56,701 bases of DNA from Clostridia bacterium. GTDB lineage: Bacteria; Bacillota; Clostridia; Caldicoprobacterales; Caldicoprobacteraceae. The notes below the pieces were generated by a model. The model did no database searches and had not been told where the DNA came from. It was given only the letters and a program-made list of their open reading frames with translations. The stretch spans positions 1 through 56,701 of the forward strand of contig PKRC01000012.1 in assembly GCA_017577715.1 (NCBI GenBank), in the 5' to 3' direction. Shown piece by piece: positions 1-8,107 of this stretch (within the stretch, counting starts at the first letter, position 1; every line of letters begins with the position of its first letter). The position numbers and the translations under genes are program-made.

Positions 1-127
1 GTACAATTATGTTGAGCCATAGTGAGACCTCCCTGTATGTTTAGGGTTTTGGATATCTATATCATACAGGATTTCTCACTATGGTTCTACTATTTTTTAG
101 GTGTTGCATTTAATTTTACAATGAACC
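1..127 (-). mobile_element. Left partial insertion sequence (5' end, transposase start)
   Basis: Bases 1-127 are the exact reverse complement of 56575-56701. On the minus strand the segment holds an end sequence (GGTTCATTGTAAAATT...), a large hairpin, a Shine-Dalgarno GGGAGG and an ATG (bases 20-18) opening a frame that starts MAQHNC and runs off the window. The end sequence with its ATGCAACA core resembles IS30-type termini, but seven residues of transposase are too few to name the family. Identity is seen; the IS reading is inference from the layout. Confidence 0.7.
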
Positions 128-144
128 AAAAAGTTTAAATCTCC

Positions 145-202
145 TTGACTGCGTAACAATGTTATGTTACACTGGATTTGACGTAACATAACATTGTTGC
201 GG
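145..202 (+). promoter_or_regulatory. Promoter with duplicated dyad operator of the yhbD-like operon
   Basis: A -35 box TTGACT (145-150) and a -10-like TACACT (168-173) are 17 bp apart. The spacer and -10 carry the dyad GTAACA-ATGTTA-TGTTAC (153-170). A second, near-identical dyad GTAACA-TAACAT-TGTTGC lies at 183-200, and the two sites are also inverted with respect to one another (17 of 18 bases). Placement between -35 and -10 fits a MerR-like or other HTH regulator acting on its own promoter, and the first gene encodes such a protein. Autoregulation is inference. Confidence 0.65.
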
Positions 203-216
203 GAGGGAGCTGTCAG

Positions 217-906
217 GTGCTTATTTCGAAAAAGGAACTGCTTAAGCTGACGGGGATATCCTACGGCCAGTTATATCGATGGAAGCGTATGGGGTTGATT
301 CCCGAAGATTGGTTTATAAAGCGGACCACCTTTACCGGACACGAGACATTTTTCCCAAAGAACAAGATACTGAACAGGATTAAAGCCATTCAGGAGCTGA
401 AGGATAAATATTCTTTGGAGGAGCTGGCAAAAATTCTATCTCCCGAAGTATCCGAGAGGATTTTTACGGTGGATGACCTGCAAATTATCGACGAAATCGA
501 AAAAGGGCTCATACCCTGTTTCTGCAACGTCCTGGGGAAAAACAGCTTTTTCTACGTGGAAGTGCTGGTACTCATCGCTATTTCGCAGTGCAAGAGGGAG
601 TTTGGCTTGCAGCTTAGAGATGTGGAGGAGCTGTGTGCGGGTGTAAAGGACCATTTAAAGGATATCAAGCAGACTGATTTTTTATTTGTGCTGCTGGATA
701 AGAACGGTGAATACTTTGTTACCATCCATGCCGAACAGGCGCAGGTATTTTTCGATAGCAGGTGGAAGGTACTGTGCCAGATTCGGCTCAACGATATTTC
801 TTCCATCATGAAGGTTAAATATCGCAAGAGCTTTAATTTCAAGCTTGATGCTGAGGGGGAGGAAGTCCCTTTTGAGCTCACATCTGAAAAGGCGGTGCTG
901 ACATGA
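217..906 (+). CDS. yhbD: YhbD-type (DUF4004) HTH regulator
   Basis: 229 residues with a GTG start preceded by GGGAGGGAG at 201-209. The N-terminus (SKKELLKLTGISYGQLYRW, then KRMGLIPE and TFTGHETFFPK) is a MerR-like winged-helix segment typical of Bacillus YhbD/DUF4004 proteins; the rest (about 75-229) has no motif I recognise. It overlaps the next gene by 4 bp (ATGA), so the three genes are translationally coupled. In Bacillus subtilis the homologous gene heads an operon with two bactofilins (yhbE/bacE, yhbF/bacF), the same order as here. Probable role: transcriptional control of that operon, perhaps through the dyads at 153-200. Family assignment is good; the regulatory target is inferred. 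Confidence 0.75.
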   Translation: MLISKKELLKLTGISYGQLYRWKRMGLIPEDWFIKRTTFTGHETFFPKNKILNRIKAIQELKDKYSLEELAKILSPEVSERIFTVDDLQIIDEIEKGLIPCFCNVLGKNSFFYVEVLVLIAISQCKREFGLQLRDVEELCAGVKDHLKDIKQTDFLFVLLDKNGEYFVTIHAEQAQVFFDSRWKVLCQIRLNDISSIMKVKYRKSFNFKLDAEGEEVPFELTSEKAVLT

Positions 907-1772
907 GGAGAAATTTGCTCGTCCTCGGAGAGAGGTATATAGAGGGGGATTACGGCTGCATTATGGCAGCCGGTGAGCTTCATGTAGATAACAGCGATAT
1001 CAGGTCATTGTATCTTGCGGGGGAAACCAGCATCCATCGTTCTGCCGTTCACAAGTTATTTGGCGCCGGAGAGGTTAATGCCAATACCCTGAGCTTTGGC
1101 AATGTAAAAGTTGTCGGGGAAGTAAACCTGCAGGGCTTTTGTAAAGGGGATACTTTAACCATAACAGGAGATTTGTCGGCTGAATTCCTAGAATGCAGAA
1201 TACTCGGGAGCAGCTTGCCGGGTTTAAAGGGAAAAAAGGGCCGCTTTGTATGGGGAAATGGCCATTTTACATGGCAGGGTAAGTTAAAAGCCGTAACCTT
1301 TGAAAACTTGTATGCACTTGATCTTTCAGGCTGCGATTATGAGTTCAACAACATAATCTCTTCGGGTTTTTTGAGCTATAACGGCGAAATCGCGTGCAAT
1401 AACTTTTACAGCTTTGGAGGGCTTTTCTGTGAAGGCATCAATGCGGAAAATATTACCGTAATCATAAATGACTATATATCTCTTCAAAGCGTTGCGGGGA
1501 GCAACATACGCATTTCTAAGGCCTTTCAAGCTGATAGGCTGTTTAAATCCATACCTAAATCATTCAAATATAAAAATTTCACCTCAGACTGCGGCATTGT
1601 TTACATTCCAAGCATTGAAGGGGATGCCATAAACATCGAATATACGAGGTCGGATGTGGTTTCGGGCGTTGATGTGGTAATCGGCGATTTATGCATAATA
1701 GACAGGGTGGAGTATAGTGGCAGCGTTGTCATTTCGGGAAAAGCGGTGGTGAATGAGGTGGTAAGGTTATGA
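903..1772 (+). CDS. Bactofilin-like polymer-forming protein 1
   Basis: 289 residues, ATG at 903 inside the ATGA overlap with the regulator. The chain is made of short alternating beta-type repeats (GELHVDNSDIRSLYLAGE, GAGEVNANTLSFGNVKVVGE, GDLSAEFLECRI and so on) as in right-handed beta-helix bactofilins; no signal peptide or membrane span. It occupies the position of B. subtilis yhbE (BacE), which with BacF supports flagellar hook and filament assembly. Here no flagellar gene is nearby, so a cytoskeletal scaffold role is the most that can be said. It overlaps the following gene by 4 bp. Confidence 0.65.
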   Translation: MRRNLLVLGERYIEGDYGCIMAAGELHVDNSDIRSLYLAGETSIHRSAVHKLFGAGEVNANTLSFGNVKVVGEVNLQGFCKGDTLTITGDLSAEFLECRILGSSLPGLKGKKGRFVWGNGHFTWQGKLKAVTFENLYALDLSGCDYEFNNIISSGFLSYNGEIACNNFYSFGGLFCEGINAENITVIINDYISLQSVAGSNIRISKAFQADRLFKSIPKSFKYKNFTSDCGIVYIPSIEGDAINIEYTRSDVVSGVDVVIGDLCIIDRVEYSGSVVISGKAVVNEVVRL

Positions 1773-2872
1773 AAAATGAAAAGGTGGAGGGCATCGGTTC
1801 TGTTTACGGCGGCGAGTATGATACCATTTCGTTTGAAGGTATAGGCAAACTAAAGGGAGATGTTACTGCCAAAAAGGTAATGGTGGATGGAATTTTTAAA
1901 GGCAAAGGCAAAATAACTGCCGACGAAATGGGAATAGACGGAATTGCAAGGATATTTCGCGATATCAAAGCTAAAAGCGTAAAAATAGAGGGCATACTCA
2001 AGTTGCGCCGCGCCTCTTTGAACGCTGACAGGGTCATATGCGAGGGCATTATGGTGGCAAATCGCGCGGTATGTGCCGATGAGATCTATGTTGACGGCAT
2101 ATGCTCCGTTTCAAGGATGTATGGCGACAACGTTATATTGAAGAACAATCACGATAGGATCAAAGCTTCCGGAAACTTCCTGCCCATAAGATTAAAACCG
2201 TTTATCAAGCTGTATTTTGGGCGAAATGTAAGCCTTGATTACTCATTGGTCGATGTTTTAGAATGCACCAATTTGGAGGCCGAGGGGATTAAGGCCAAGG
2301 TCATCAGGGCAAATAATGTAAAGCTTAAAAATCGCTGTATAGTCGACAAGCTGTTTTGCGACGGCGAAATCTTCATAGATGATACATGTCATGTGGGCAA
2401 AATTATTTCCAAAGATCAGGTAATAACGGTTAAAAAGGAGATGGGGGATATGGCGAATATGACCCTTGTGAAGATATTGGACCTGTATAAGGATGGAAAG
2501 ATTAATGCCGATGAGGCCGAAAAGATGATAAATTCCATAAAGCTTGATTCAGGAGAGGGGTATACTTCAAGCAGAGGTACCAGCCTCCCTTGGGAGGATG
2601 ATGGAAAGCTTCGCATAGTGGCCTATATAGGCAGGAGGCTGCTCAAAAAGGGTGATCCCGAAGCCCGCAGCATAGAAGTAAAATATGACAGCGAGGCCTT
2701 AAATGTAGAATGCTACGGCAATTTAACCTGCGGAAATGTTAAAGGGCACGTCAGTGCGGGAGGAAATGTCACCTGTGGGGATATAGGGGGAAGCGTATCC
2801 ACGGGTGGAAATATTTACTGTAAAAATATAGGTGGGAGTATAGCAGCCGGTGGCGGTGTGCATATTATGTAA
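1769..2872 (+). CDS. Bactofilin-like polymer-forming protein 2 with inserted helical motif
   Basis: 367 residues. Three parts are visible: a beta-repeat region of about 1-220 (repeats of the type VMVDGIFKGKGKITADEMGI); a short helical piece around 230-255 (LVKILDLYKDGKINADEAEKMI) like the small SHOCT/LiaX-type helical modules that carry 'EGKITAEEA'; and a glycine-rich beta-repeat tail at about 310-367 in which GNxxCGxVxGxVSAGG recurs three times. Cysteines are spaced regularly in that tail. It is the likely yhbF/bacF counterpart and partner of the preceding protein. Translation is coupled by an ATGA overlap. Confidence 0.6.
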   Translation: MKNEKVEGIGSVYGGEYDTISFEGIGKLKGDVTAKKVMVDGIFKGKGKITADEMGIDGIARIFRDIKAKSVKIEGILKLRRASLNADRVICEGIMVANRAVCADEIYVDGICSVSRMYGDNVILKNNHDRIKASGNFLPIRLKPFIKLYFGRNVSLDYSLVDVLECTNLEAEGIKAKVIRANNVKLKNRCIVDKLFCDGEIFIDDTCHVGKIISKDQVITVKKEMGDMANMTLVKILDLYKDGKINADEAEKMINSIKLDSGEGYTSSRGTSLPWEDDGKLRIVAYIGRRLLKKGDPEARSIEVKYDSEALNVECYGNLTCGNVKGHVSAGGNVTCGDIGGSVSTGGNIYCKNIGGSIAAGGGVHIM

Positions 2873-2959
2873 ATGAGGATAAGAATCTTCAAGGCCAAGC
2901 TGTGGTTGTAAGCAGAATACTTTAGTATACCATTTTGACGGAGAAGGGGAACGGGGGAA

Positions 2960-3250
2960 GTGCTCAAGGGCAAATCAAAAGCCGACGATAAAGACCTCGA
3001 TAAAGATGCCGGCGGTTTAGAAGCTGTCCCTTGTAGGACAGAATGGGGGCGGGAGGACCACCTTTATCAAGCTTTCTGTGCAGGCTGTATGAGCCCGAAA
3101 GAAAACTCGTGCTTCGATAAGCCTCTGGATGAGAAAGTGCTTGTGGAGGCCCTCAAAAAGGCGGGCATTATTTACGTCTCCCACCGCTTATCCAGCTGCA
3201 AGTTCTGTAGCAAGATTACCGTTTTTGAGGGTGGCAGATTGGTGGAATAG
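2960..3250 (+). pseudogene. Remnant of an ABC transporter ATP-binding protein
   Basis: The open frame ends in IIYVSHRLSSCKFCSKITVF, the H-loop and following strand of an ABC exporter ATPase. Upstream, another frame of the same DNA (about 3028-3082) reads LVGQNGGGRTTFIKL, a damaged Walker A region. The two pieces are in different frames and the signature/Walker B region is missing, so at least one frameshift and an internal deletion have occurred. The frame as it stands would give a 96-residue product without function. Decay is read directly; the original transporter type is unknown. Confidence 0.65.
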
Positions 3251-3266
3251 TGTTTATGTATAGGCC

Positions 3267-3300
3267 CTACCACCTCCACGTAAGGAGGTGGTAGCTTGTT
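3267..3300 (+). terminator. Hairpin, probable terminator
   Basis: Perfect 11-bp stem CTACCACCTCC / GGAGGTGGTAG (3267-3277, 3284-3294) with loop ACGTAA, followed by a weak T-run (CTTGTTTGG). It ends the bactofilin/ABC-remnant stretch. Confidence 0.55.
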
Positions 3301-3446
3301 TGGTGGTTGTTGCTCCGGGCATTTACGATTCATTTATTGGTTTGACTATTATTTACTTTCATCTTTTCATATGATATCATAGTAACTATAAAAATATGGA
3401 ATTGGCATGAATAGGGGTTACCAATATAAATTTAAGGGGGAGAAAC

Positions 3447-3827
3447 ATGAATTTAAGAGTTCAATTGAATGACTTGGCCAGATGGACGGGGGTTGTAGGG
3501 TGGCTTACCATAATAGGAGGTGCCATTTCTGCTTTAGGGGGTTTATTTGCTTATATAGTAGGAGCAATTCCAGGCATAATAACGGTGATTTTGGGGATAA
3601 AACTGATAAACGCAAGGAAACATGCGCTCAATATCTCGCTGAGCATAGAAGAAAACGTCGATCCCAATATGAACGGCATGGTAAGGGAATTGGCCATGTA
3701 TTTCAAGATACAGGGGATTTTACAGATAATAGGAATAGTTTTATGCATATTCGCTTTGTTAGTTGTGTTAATAGGGGTTGTGGTAGCAGGCATGTCATTT
3801 ATGGACTTGTATGGATCTAGTTTATAG
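3447..3827 (+). CDS. DUF5362-type membrane protein
   Basis: 126 residues, ATG at 3447 after AAGGGGGAG. It has hydrophobic segments at about 14-37, 40-52 and 92-118, with a charged helix between, and ends MSFMDLYGSSL; this matches the small DUF5362 membrane family of Firmicutes, whose function is unknown. It stands alone between decayed genes. A short hydrophobic protein could also be assigned to a generic 'YrzE-like' group; the DUF5362 match is from memory of the pattern. Confidence 0.6.
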   Translation: MNLRVQLNDLARWTGVVGWLTIIGGAISALGGLFAYIVGAIPGIITVILGIKLINARKHALNISLSIEENVDPNMNGMVRELAMYFKIQGILQIIGIVLCIFALLVVLIGVVVAGMSFMDLYGSSL

Positions 3828-4056
3828 ATTTACCATAATCTGGCGTGAAGTTGTTGAGCTTTGTTTGATGGGGGTTAATATAATTAAAATCTTCTCTTTT
3901 GATTAGGCTTCTTTTATATAAATTTGAGAGAGCAGATGTTACCGTTAAAATGTCATTGGTACGTTGAAGTTTGGCTAACCAGTTGATCGTTTCCAAAGCA
4001 TACCACATGGTTGTTTTTTTTTACTGTCGAGATACAATTGCATTGATCTCCTTCTT
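3828..4056. other. Non-coding / degraded stretch
   Basis: No gene is supported here. A 63-codon minus frame (4008-3817) contains no recognisable domain and lacks a Shine-Dalgarno sequence; it lies just downstream (minus strand) of the response-regulator remnant and may be part of the same decayed locus. Confidence 0.4.
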
Positions 4057-4224
4057 TTAAATAAAAGAAAGTATATTTGGCAAGGAAGTCTTCATTACTT
4101 CAAGGGCTGAATGACCATTGTCAACCAACTTTAATTGATTGATGCCGATTTTCTTTCAATCCAAATCGTAATACAAACCTTCACGTGTAAATCTTTCGTC
4201 CTTTACAAGCAGCGGGTTTAATAA
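4057..4224 (-). pseudogene. Remnant of a YesN-type response regulator receiver domain
   Basis: On the minus strand one frame reads LVKDERFTREGLYYDLD, then a TGA stop where the family has Trp, then KKIGINQLKLVDNGHSALEV and MKTSLPNILSF. This follows the receiver pattern of YesN/AraC-type response regulators (VDDE..REGL...DW...G....A.NG.EAL.....PDI). The frame is broken by the in-frame TGA and ends after about 55 codons, without the output domain. Seen directly; the family call is by pattern. Confidence 0.55.
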
Positions 4225-4577
4225 GACACTTTACCCCAGCATCATGTTATACTATATTATATACATTTTAAAGTGCTGTTTAAGCTATAATGGTTAAAAC
4301 ACATGTTTAAAAGTGTAACATAAAGCGTTTGCACTGAATGTCTTTTACTTAGATAAAAAGGAGGTTTATTTTGTCCTGCATCTTTCATGTTTTACTAGCT
4401 TAAGATGCATATATCATCAATACGATTTAGGAAGTCAAGTATCGGGAAATAACGTGCAAAATCCCCCATATAGGGAATACATACAATTAATGTAGTGCAG
4501 CATTTAGCATTGCTATTTTCATCTCAGGTTTGCGTTGGTGAGAAGATTGGGTAGTACTAGTCTTTAGCGAGAAACTA
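4225..4577. other. AT-rich intergenic DNA, no gene found
   Basis: The segment holds a free-standing AAAAGGAGG (4357-4365) followed by a TTG and ten codons (SCIFHVLLA), an 8-bp inverted repeat TGCATCTT/AAGATGCA (4377-4384, 4402-4409), and a half-matching cre-like sequence AAAGCGTTTGCA at 4322-4333. These look like leftovers of a lost gene start and its control region. Confidence 0.4.
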
Positions 4578-4586
4578 TGTTATAAT
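4578..4586 (+). promoter_or_regulatory. Extended -10 promoter of the mur-like/M42 operon
   Basis: TGTTATAAT (TGn plus perfect TATAAT at 4581-4586), 34 bp before the chosen start of the MurE-like gene. No good -35 box is seen, as is usual for extended -10 promoters. Confidence 0.55.
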
Positions 4587-4619
4587 GGATTAATAAAAAT
4601 ATTGAAAAGGTGGAGTTAT

Positions 4620-6014
4620 ATGCTTTTAAAGGAACTTCTGGCGAGTACACCTGTTTATGAGCTCGTAGGCCTGAGGGAGATTGAGATAAAGGGTCTTGCT
4701 GTTACCCCTGAAGAGGTAAAAGAAGGCTACCTGTTTATTTATGACCCCGAAATGACGCAGCTTTCCTACCAAGAGGCGGTCAAGCGCGCCGTTGAAAGAG
4801 GAGCTGTAGCCATATGTATTGGTCAGGATCAGGAGATAATTCCTTTGAACGTGACATTTATCAAAACCTACCATATTAACCGTTTCATATCGGCAGTTGC
4901 GAGGAATTTCTATAACAATCCATCTCAAGTCATAGAGCTTGTGGGCATCACCGGCAGTCATGGCAAAAGTACCATCGGCTGGATGATCAAGTCGGTATTG
5001 GATGCTTCAAATCAGGATGGGGTGATCATCGGCAGTACCTATTGTCAAATGAACGATGAACCTTGCAGGCTATTTAAAAATGCCATTTTTCCTCTAACCT
5101 TGAACCCTTTGTTACATGAAGCTATTCAAAAGGGTATTGGCATCGGCGTGATAGAATGCTCTTATACTGCTATTGTTAAGGATTTGTTGAGGCATATATG
5201 GTTTGACAGCATAATATATACCGACCTTTATACATATTTCCAGAATCACCAGTCCGATAGCCACTATTTAGAAATAAGGAAGACCTTGATAGATCACTTA
5301 AAGAGCGTAAACTCTCCTATAATTTTAAATGTGGACGATTATTATGCCAATCAGCTTAAAGGGCGTACACAAATCGGGTATGGCATTTGCCATAAAAGCT
5401 ACGTCAATGCGCAGGATATACATCTAACTCCTCATGGCAGCCGTTTTACCGTAAAGACTTCCCAGGGCAGCTGGGATATCGTGCTCAACGTGCCCGGAAT
5501 ACATAACGTGTACAATGCGTTGGCTACCATTGCTTGGTGTCTAAAAAAGGGCATGGATATGGAGCTGGTGCGGTATGGGCTTGAGAATTTTGAGAGCGGA
5601 ATAGCCATTGAGATGGGAAATGATGTTTACAGGAATGTAGATATATACGTAAGGGATACGCTGGATGTGGATGAGCTTGATGCTTTGTATTCACAGCTGA
5701 AGGGCCGGACCAAAGGCAAAATGGTGACGCTTTTCCCTGTGGGTGGCCACATTGATGTATCAAAATATAGGGAAATAGGACAAATAGTCAATCGCCATAG
5801 CGATCATTGTATACTGGTAACCGATTATGCATTCCATGGCCCCATGGAAAAGGCTTTTAACATAGCGCAGCAAATGGGGAATACGGTTATAGGACATGAG
5901 ATGGATTGTTACAAAGCTATTCAAAAGGCGGTGGAGATAGCCGGAGAAAAGGGCTGTGTATTGGTATTATCTCCTCCGGATCTTAATGAGAGGTTTAGCG
6001 ACGCAATTTCTTAA
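4620..6014 (+). CDS. Diverged MurE-like Mur ligase family protein
   Basis: 464 residues from ATG 4620, chosen over the TTG at 4602 because AAAAGGTGGAG sits at proper distance. It has the three-domain Mur layout: N-terminal substrate domain (about 1-95), ATP domain with P-loop GITGSHGKST (about 105-114; canonical is GTNGKT), NVDDYY, GIHNVYNALATIAW, and a C-terminal domain. The conserved MurE features that bind substrate are altered: VRDTLD replaces VDYAHTP, GGHIDVSKY replaces GGDRD..KR, and TDYAFHG stands where T.DNPR normally lies. It is thus unlikely to be the cell's MurE. It may ligate another amino acid or peptide, as the CapB and cyanophycin-synthetase relatives do. It is followed within 30 bp by three M42 peptidases. 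Confidence 0.65.
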   Translation: MLLKELLASTPVYELVGLREIEIKGLAVTPEEVKEGYLFIYDPEMTQLSYQEAVKRAVERGAVAICIGQDQEIIPLNVTFIKTYHINRFISAVARNFYNNPSQVIELVGITGSHGKSTIGWMIKSVLDASNQDGVIIGSTYCQMNDEPCRLFKNAIFPLTLNPLLHEAIQKGIGIGVIECSYTAIVKDLLRHIWFDSIIYTDLYTYFQNHQSDSHYLEIRKTLIDHLKSVNSPIILNVDDYYANQLKGRTQIGYGICHKSYVNAQDIHLTPHGSRFTVKTSQGSWDIVLNVPGIHNVYNALATIAWCLKKGMDMELVRYGLENFESGIAIEMGNDVYRNVDIYVRDTLDVDELDALYSQLKGRTKGKMVTLFPVGGHIDVSKYREIGQIVNRHSDHCILVTDYAFHGPMEKAFNIAQQMGNTVIGHEMDCYKAIQKAVEIAGEKGCVLVLSPPDLNERFSDAIS

Positions 6015-6044
6015 GGTTTAAAGTGATCAGTAAGGAGGATAGGT

Positions 6045-7097
6045 ATGGAAATCAAGAATTTTCTGGCCCAATTGGTGGCCATACCGGGGATATCGGGCAA
6101 TGAAGAATCGGTTGCCCGGATCATATCCCAAGCATTTGAGCCCTATTGTCAGGAGGTCATAATAGATCAGTTTTATAATGTGTACGGGCGCAAGACTGAC
6201 GTCATAAAAGAAGATATGCCCAAAATCATGATTGCTGCCCATATGGACGAGATAGGCCTTATGGTAAGCGATATTGACGAAAGGGGTTTTATAAGGTTCA
6301 CCACCGTGGGCGGTGTGGATCCGCGCATACTGCTGGCCCAAGAAGTAGAGGTCCACGGTAAGCAAAAGCTGTTTGGCGTCATAGGAGCTAAGCCGCCCCA
6401 TATACAGCGACCGGAGGATGCCAAAAAAGCAATCAAGATAAAGGATATGGCCATAGATGTGGGGTTGCCTTATGAAAAGGTAAAGGAGCTTGTCAGCATA
6501 GGCGATGCTATCACCTTCGTAAGCCCGTTGACAGATATGATGGGACAGATGGTCAGCGGAAAGTCGCTGGATGATAGAGCGGGAGTGGCGGTGCTCCTTC
6601 AGACCATGAAGGAGCTGGATGCCCTACGCTTTGCTGCCGACGTGTTTTTTGTAGCTACCGTTCAGGAAGAGGTGGGAGTGCGGGGAGCTACCATAAGCGC
6701 ATACAAGCTGGAACCCGACATAGGTATTGCCATAGACGTTACCCATGGTGATATGCCTGATGCGCCTAGGGACGAAACCTTTTCCATGAATAAGGGGCCG
6801 GTCATTGCGGTGGGACCCAATATGCATCCCAAGCTAACGCAAAAGCTGATGGATGTAGCTAAGGAATACAATATGGCTTACATGGTAGAGGTGGAGCCAA
6901 GGCCTACCGGTACCGATGCCCGGGCCATTCAGATATCCCGCCGTGGGGTACCGACGGTTCTCGTTGAAATACCTTTGAGGTACATGCACACTACGGTGGA
7001 GACCTTGAATTTAAGCAGCATCAAGCAGGCAGCAAGGTTGCTGGCGCGTTTTATCGCTTCATTAAAGGAGGATTGGAAAGAATGGCTGAGCTATTGA
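6045..7097 (+). CDS. M42 family metallopeptidase, copy 1
   Basis: 350 residues, ATG 6045 after TAAGGAGGAT. M42 (TET/YsdC/FrvX) aminopeptidase with all expected sites: AAHMDEIG (metal His about 66), SLDDRAG (bridging Asp about 175), TVQEEVGVRG (catalytic Glu-Glu about 209-210), DVTHGDMP (metal Asp) and RYMHTTVE (metal His near 317). Such enzymes form cytosolic dodecamers and trim N-terminal residues (Glu/Asp, Leu or Lys by subtype) from peptides; some were once annotated as endoglucanase M. It is the first of three tandem paralogues, overlapping the second by 16 bp. Specificity cannot be read from the sequence. Confidence 0.9.
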   Translation: MEIKNFLAQLVAIPGISGNEESVARIISQAFEPYCQEVIIDQFYNVYGRKTDVIKEDMPKIMIAAHMDEIGLMVSDIDERGFIRFTTVGGVDPRILLAQEVEVHGKQKLFGVIGAKPPHIQRPEDAKKAIKIKDMAIDVGLPYEKVKELVSIGDAITFVSPLTDMMGQMVSGKSLDDRAGVAVLLQTMKELDALRFAADVFFVATVQEEVGVRGATISAYKLEPDIGIAIDVTHGDMPDAPRDETFSMNKGPVIAVGPNMHPKLTQKLMDVAKEYNMAYMVEVEPRPTGTDARAIQISRRGVPTVLVEIPLRYMHTTVETLNLSSIKQAARLLARFIASLKEDWKEWLSY

Positions 7098-8107
7098 AGA
7101 GATTGACCGAAGTGGCGGGCGTGTCCGGGGATGAAGGTAGGGTTCGCCAGCTTATAAGGCAGGAGGTAGCGCCTTTTGTCGACGACGTATACACCGACAG
7201 GATTGGCAACCTTATAGCTTATAAGAAGGGCACGGGCAGTGGGAAAAAGGTAATGCTGTGCGCTCACATGGATGAAGTGGGGTTTATAATAACCGGGATA
7301 GGCGAAGATGGCATGTTGAAGTTTAAAACGGTGGGAGGGATAGACCCCCGCGTCCTTGTGTCCAAAAGGGTGCTGGTGGGGGAGAAAGGCCATGCCGGGG
7401 TGCTGGGAATTAAGGCCATTCACCTGCAGGAGCCCGAAGAACGGGAGCATGCCATTAAGGTGAAGCAGATGTACATAGACATAGGCGCTACTTCAAAGGA
7501 GGAAGCCTCTCAGGCTGTAAAGTTGGGAGATTATGCGGTATTTGACAGCCGGTTTGTGGAGTTTGGCGACAACAAGGTTAAGGCAAAAGCGCTGGACGAC
7601 CGAGCGGGCTGTGCGGTGCTCATCGAGCTCATAAAACAAAACCAAAGATATGATTTTGACCTATATGCCTGTTTCAGCGTTCAGGAAGAGGTGGGCTTAA
7701 GGGGAGCAGAGGTCCTAGGATATACCATAAATCCGGACATAGCTATAGTGGTTGAGGGTACTACCTGCTCCGATGTGCCGGGGGTGGATGAGCATTTCTA
7801 TACCACCTTGATGGGGAAGGGACCAGCCATTACCATTATGGATGCTTCCTCTTACTCCAACAAGGAATTGGTGGAGATGCTGGTGAATACGGCCCAAAAA
7901 GAGGGAATCCCCTTCCAATTTAAGAAGGGCGCATCCGGTGGGAATGACGCTGGAAGGATCCACCTAGCAAGAGAGGGCATAAAGGCGGCGGTAGTATCCA
8001 TACCATGCCGGTATATACACAGCCCATCGTCAGTTATGGATTTGAATGACTATAGAAATACCATAACTTTGATCTCAGCATTTTTGAAAGGATGTGAATT
8101 ACAATGA
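7082..8107 (+). CDS. M42 family metallopeptidase, copy 2
   Basis: 341 residues from ATG 7082; the in-frame TTG at 7073 lies only about 2 bp from AAAGGAGG and is a less likely start. M42 motifs are complete: CAHMDEVGF, ALDDRAGCAV, SVQEEVGLRGAEV, VEGTTCSDVPG and RYIHSPSSV. In the third metal site region it has VEGTTCSD where copy 1 has DVTHGD, so a Glu replaces the usual Asp ligand, a known variation among M42 subtypes. It overlaps copy 1 and copy 3 (ATGA at 8104), so translation is coupled. Confidence 0.9.
   Translation: MAELLKRLTEVAGVSGDEGRVRQLIRQEVAPFVDDVYTDRIGNLIAYKKGTGSGKKVMLCAHMDEVGFIITGIGEDGMLKFKTVGGIDPRVLVSKRVLVGEKGHAGVLGIKAIHLQEPEEREHAIKVKQMYIDIGATSKEEASQAVKLGDYAVFDSRFVEFGDNKVKAKALDDRAGCAVLIELIKQNQRYDFDLYACFSVQEEVGLRGAEVLGYTINPDIAIVVEGTTCSDVPGVDEHFYTTLMGKGPAITIMDASSYSNKELVEMLVNTAQKEGIPFQFKKGASGGNDAGRIHLAREGIKAAVVSIPCRYIHSPSSVMDLNDYRNTITLISAFLKGCELQ

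Noticed and set aside
3817..4008. 63-codon minus frame as a gene or transposase tail
   Set aside because: No ribosome site, no recognisable domain, lies in decayed DNA.
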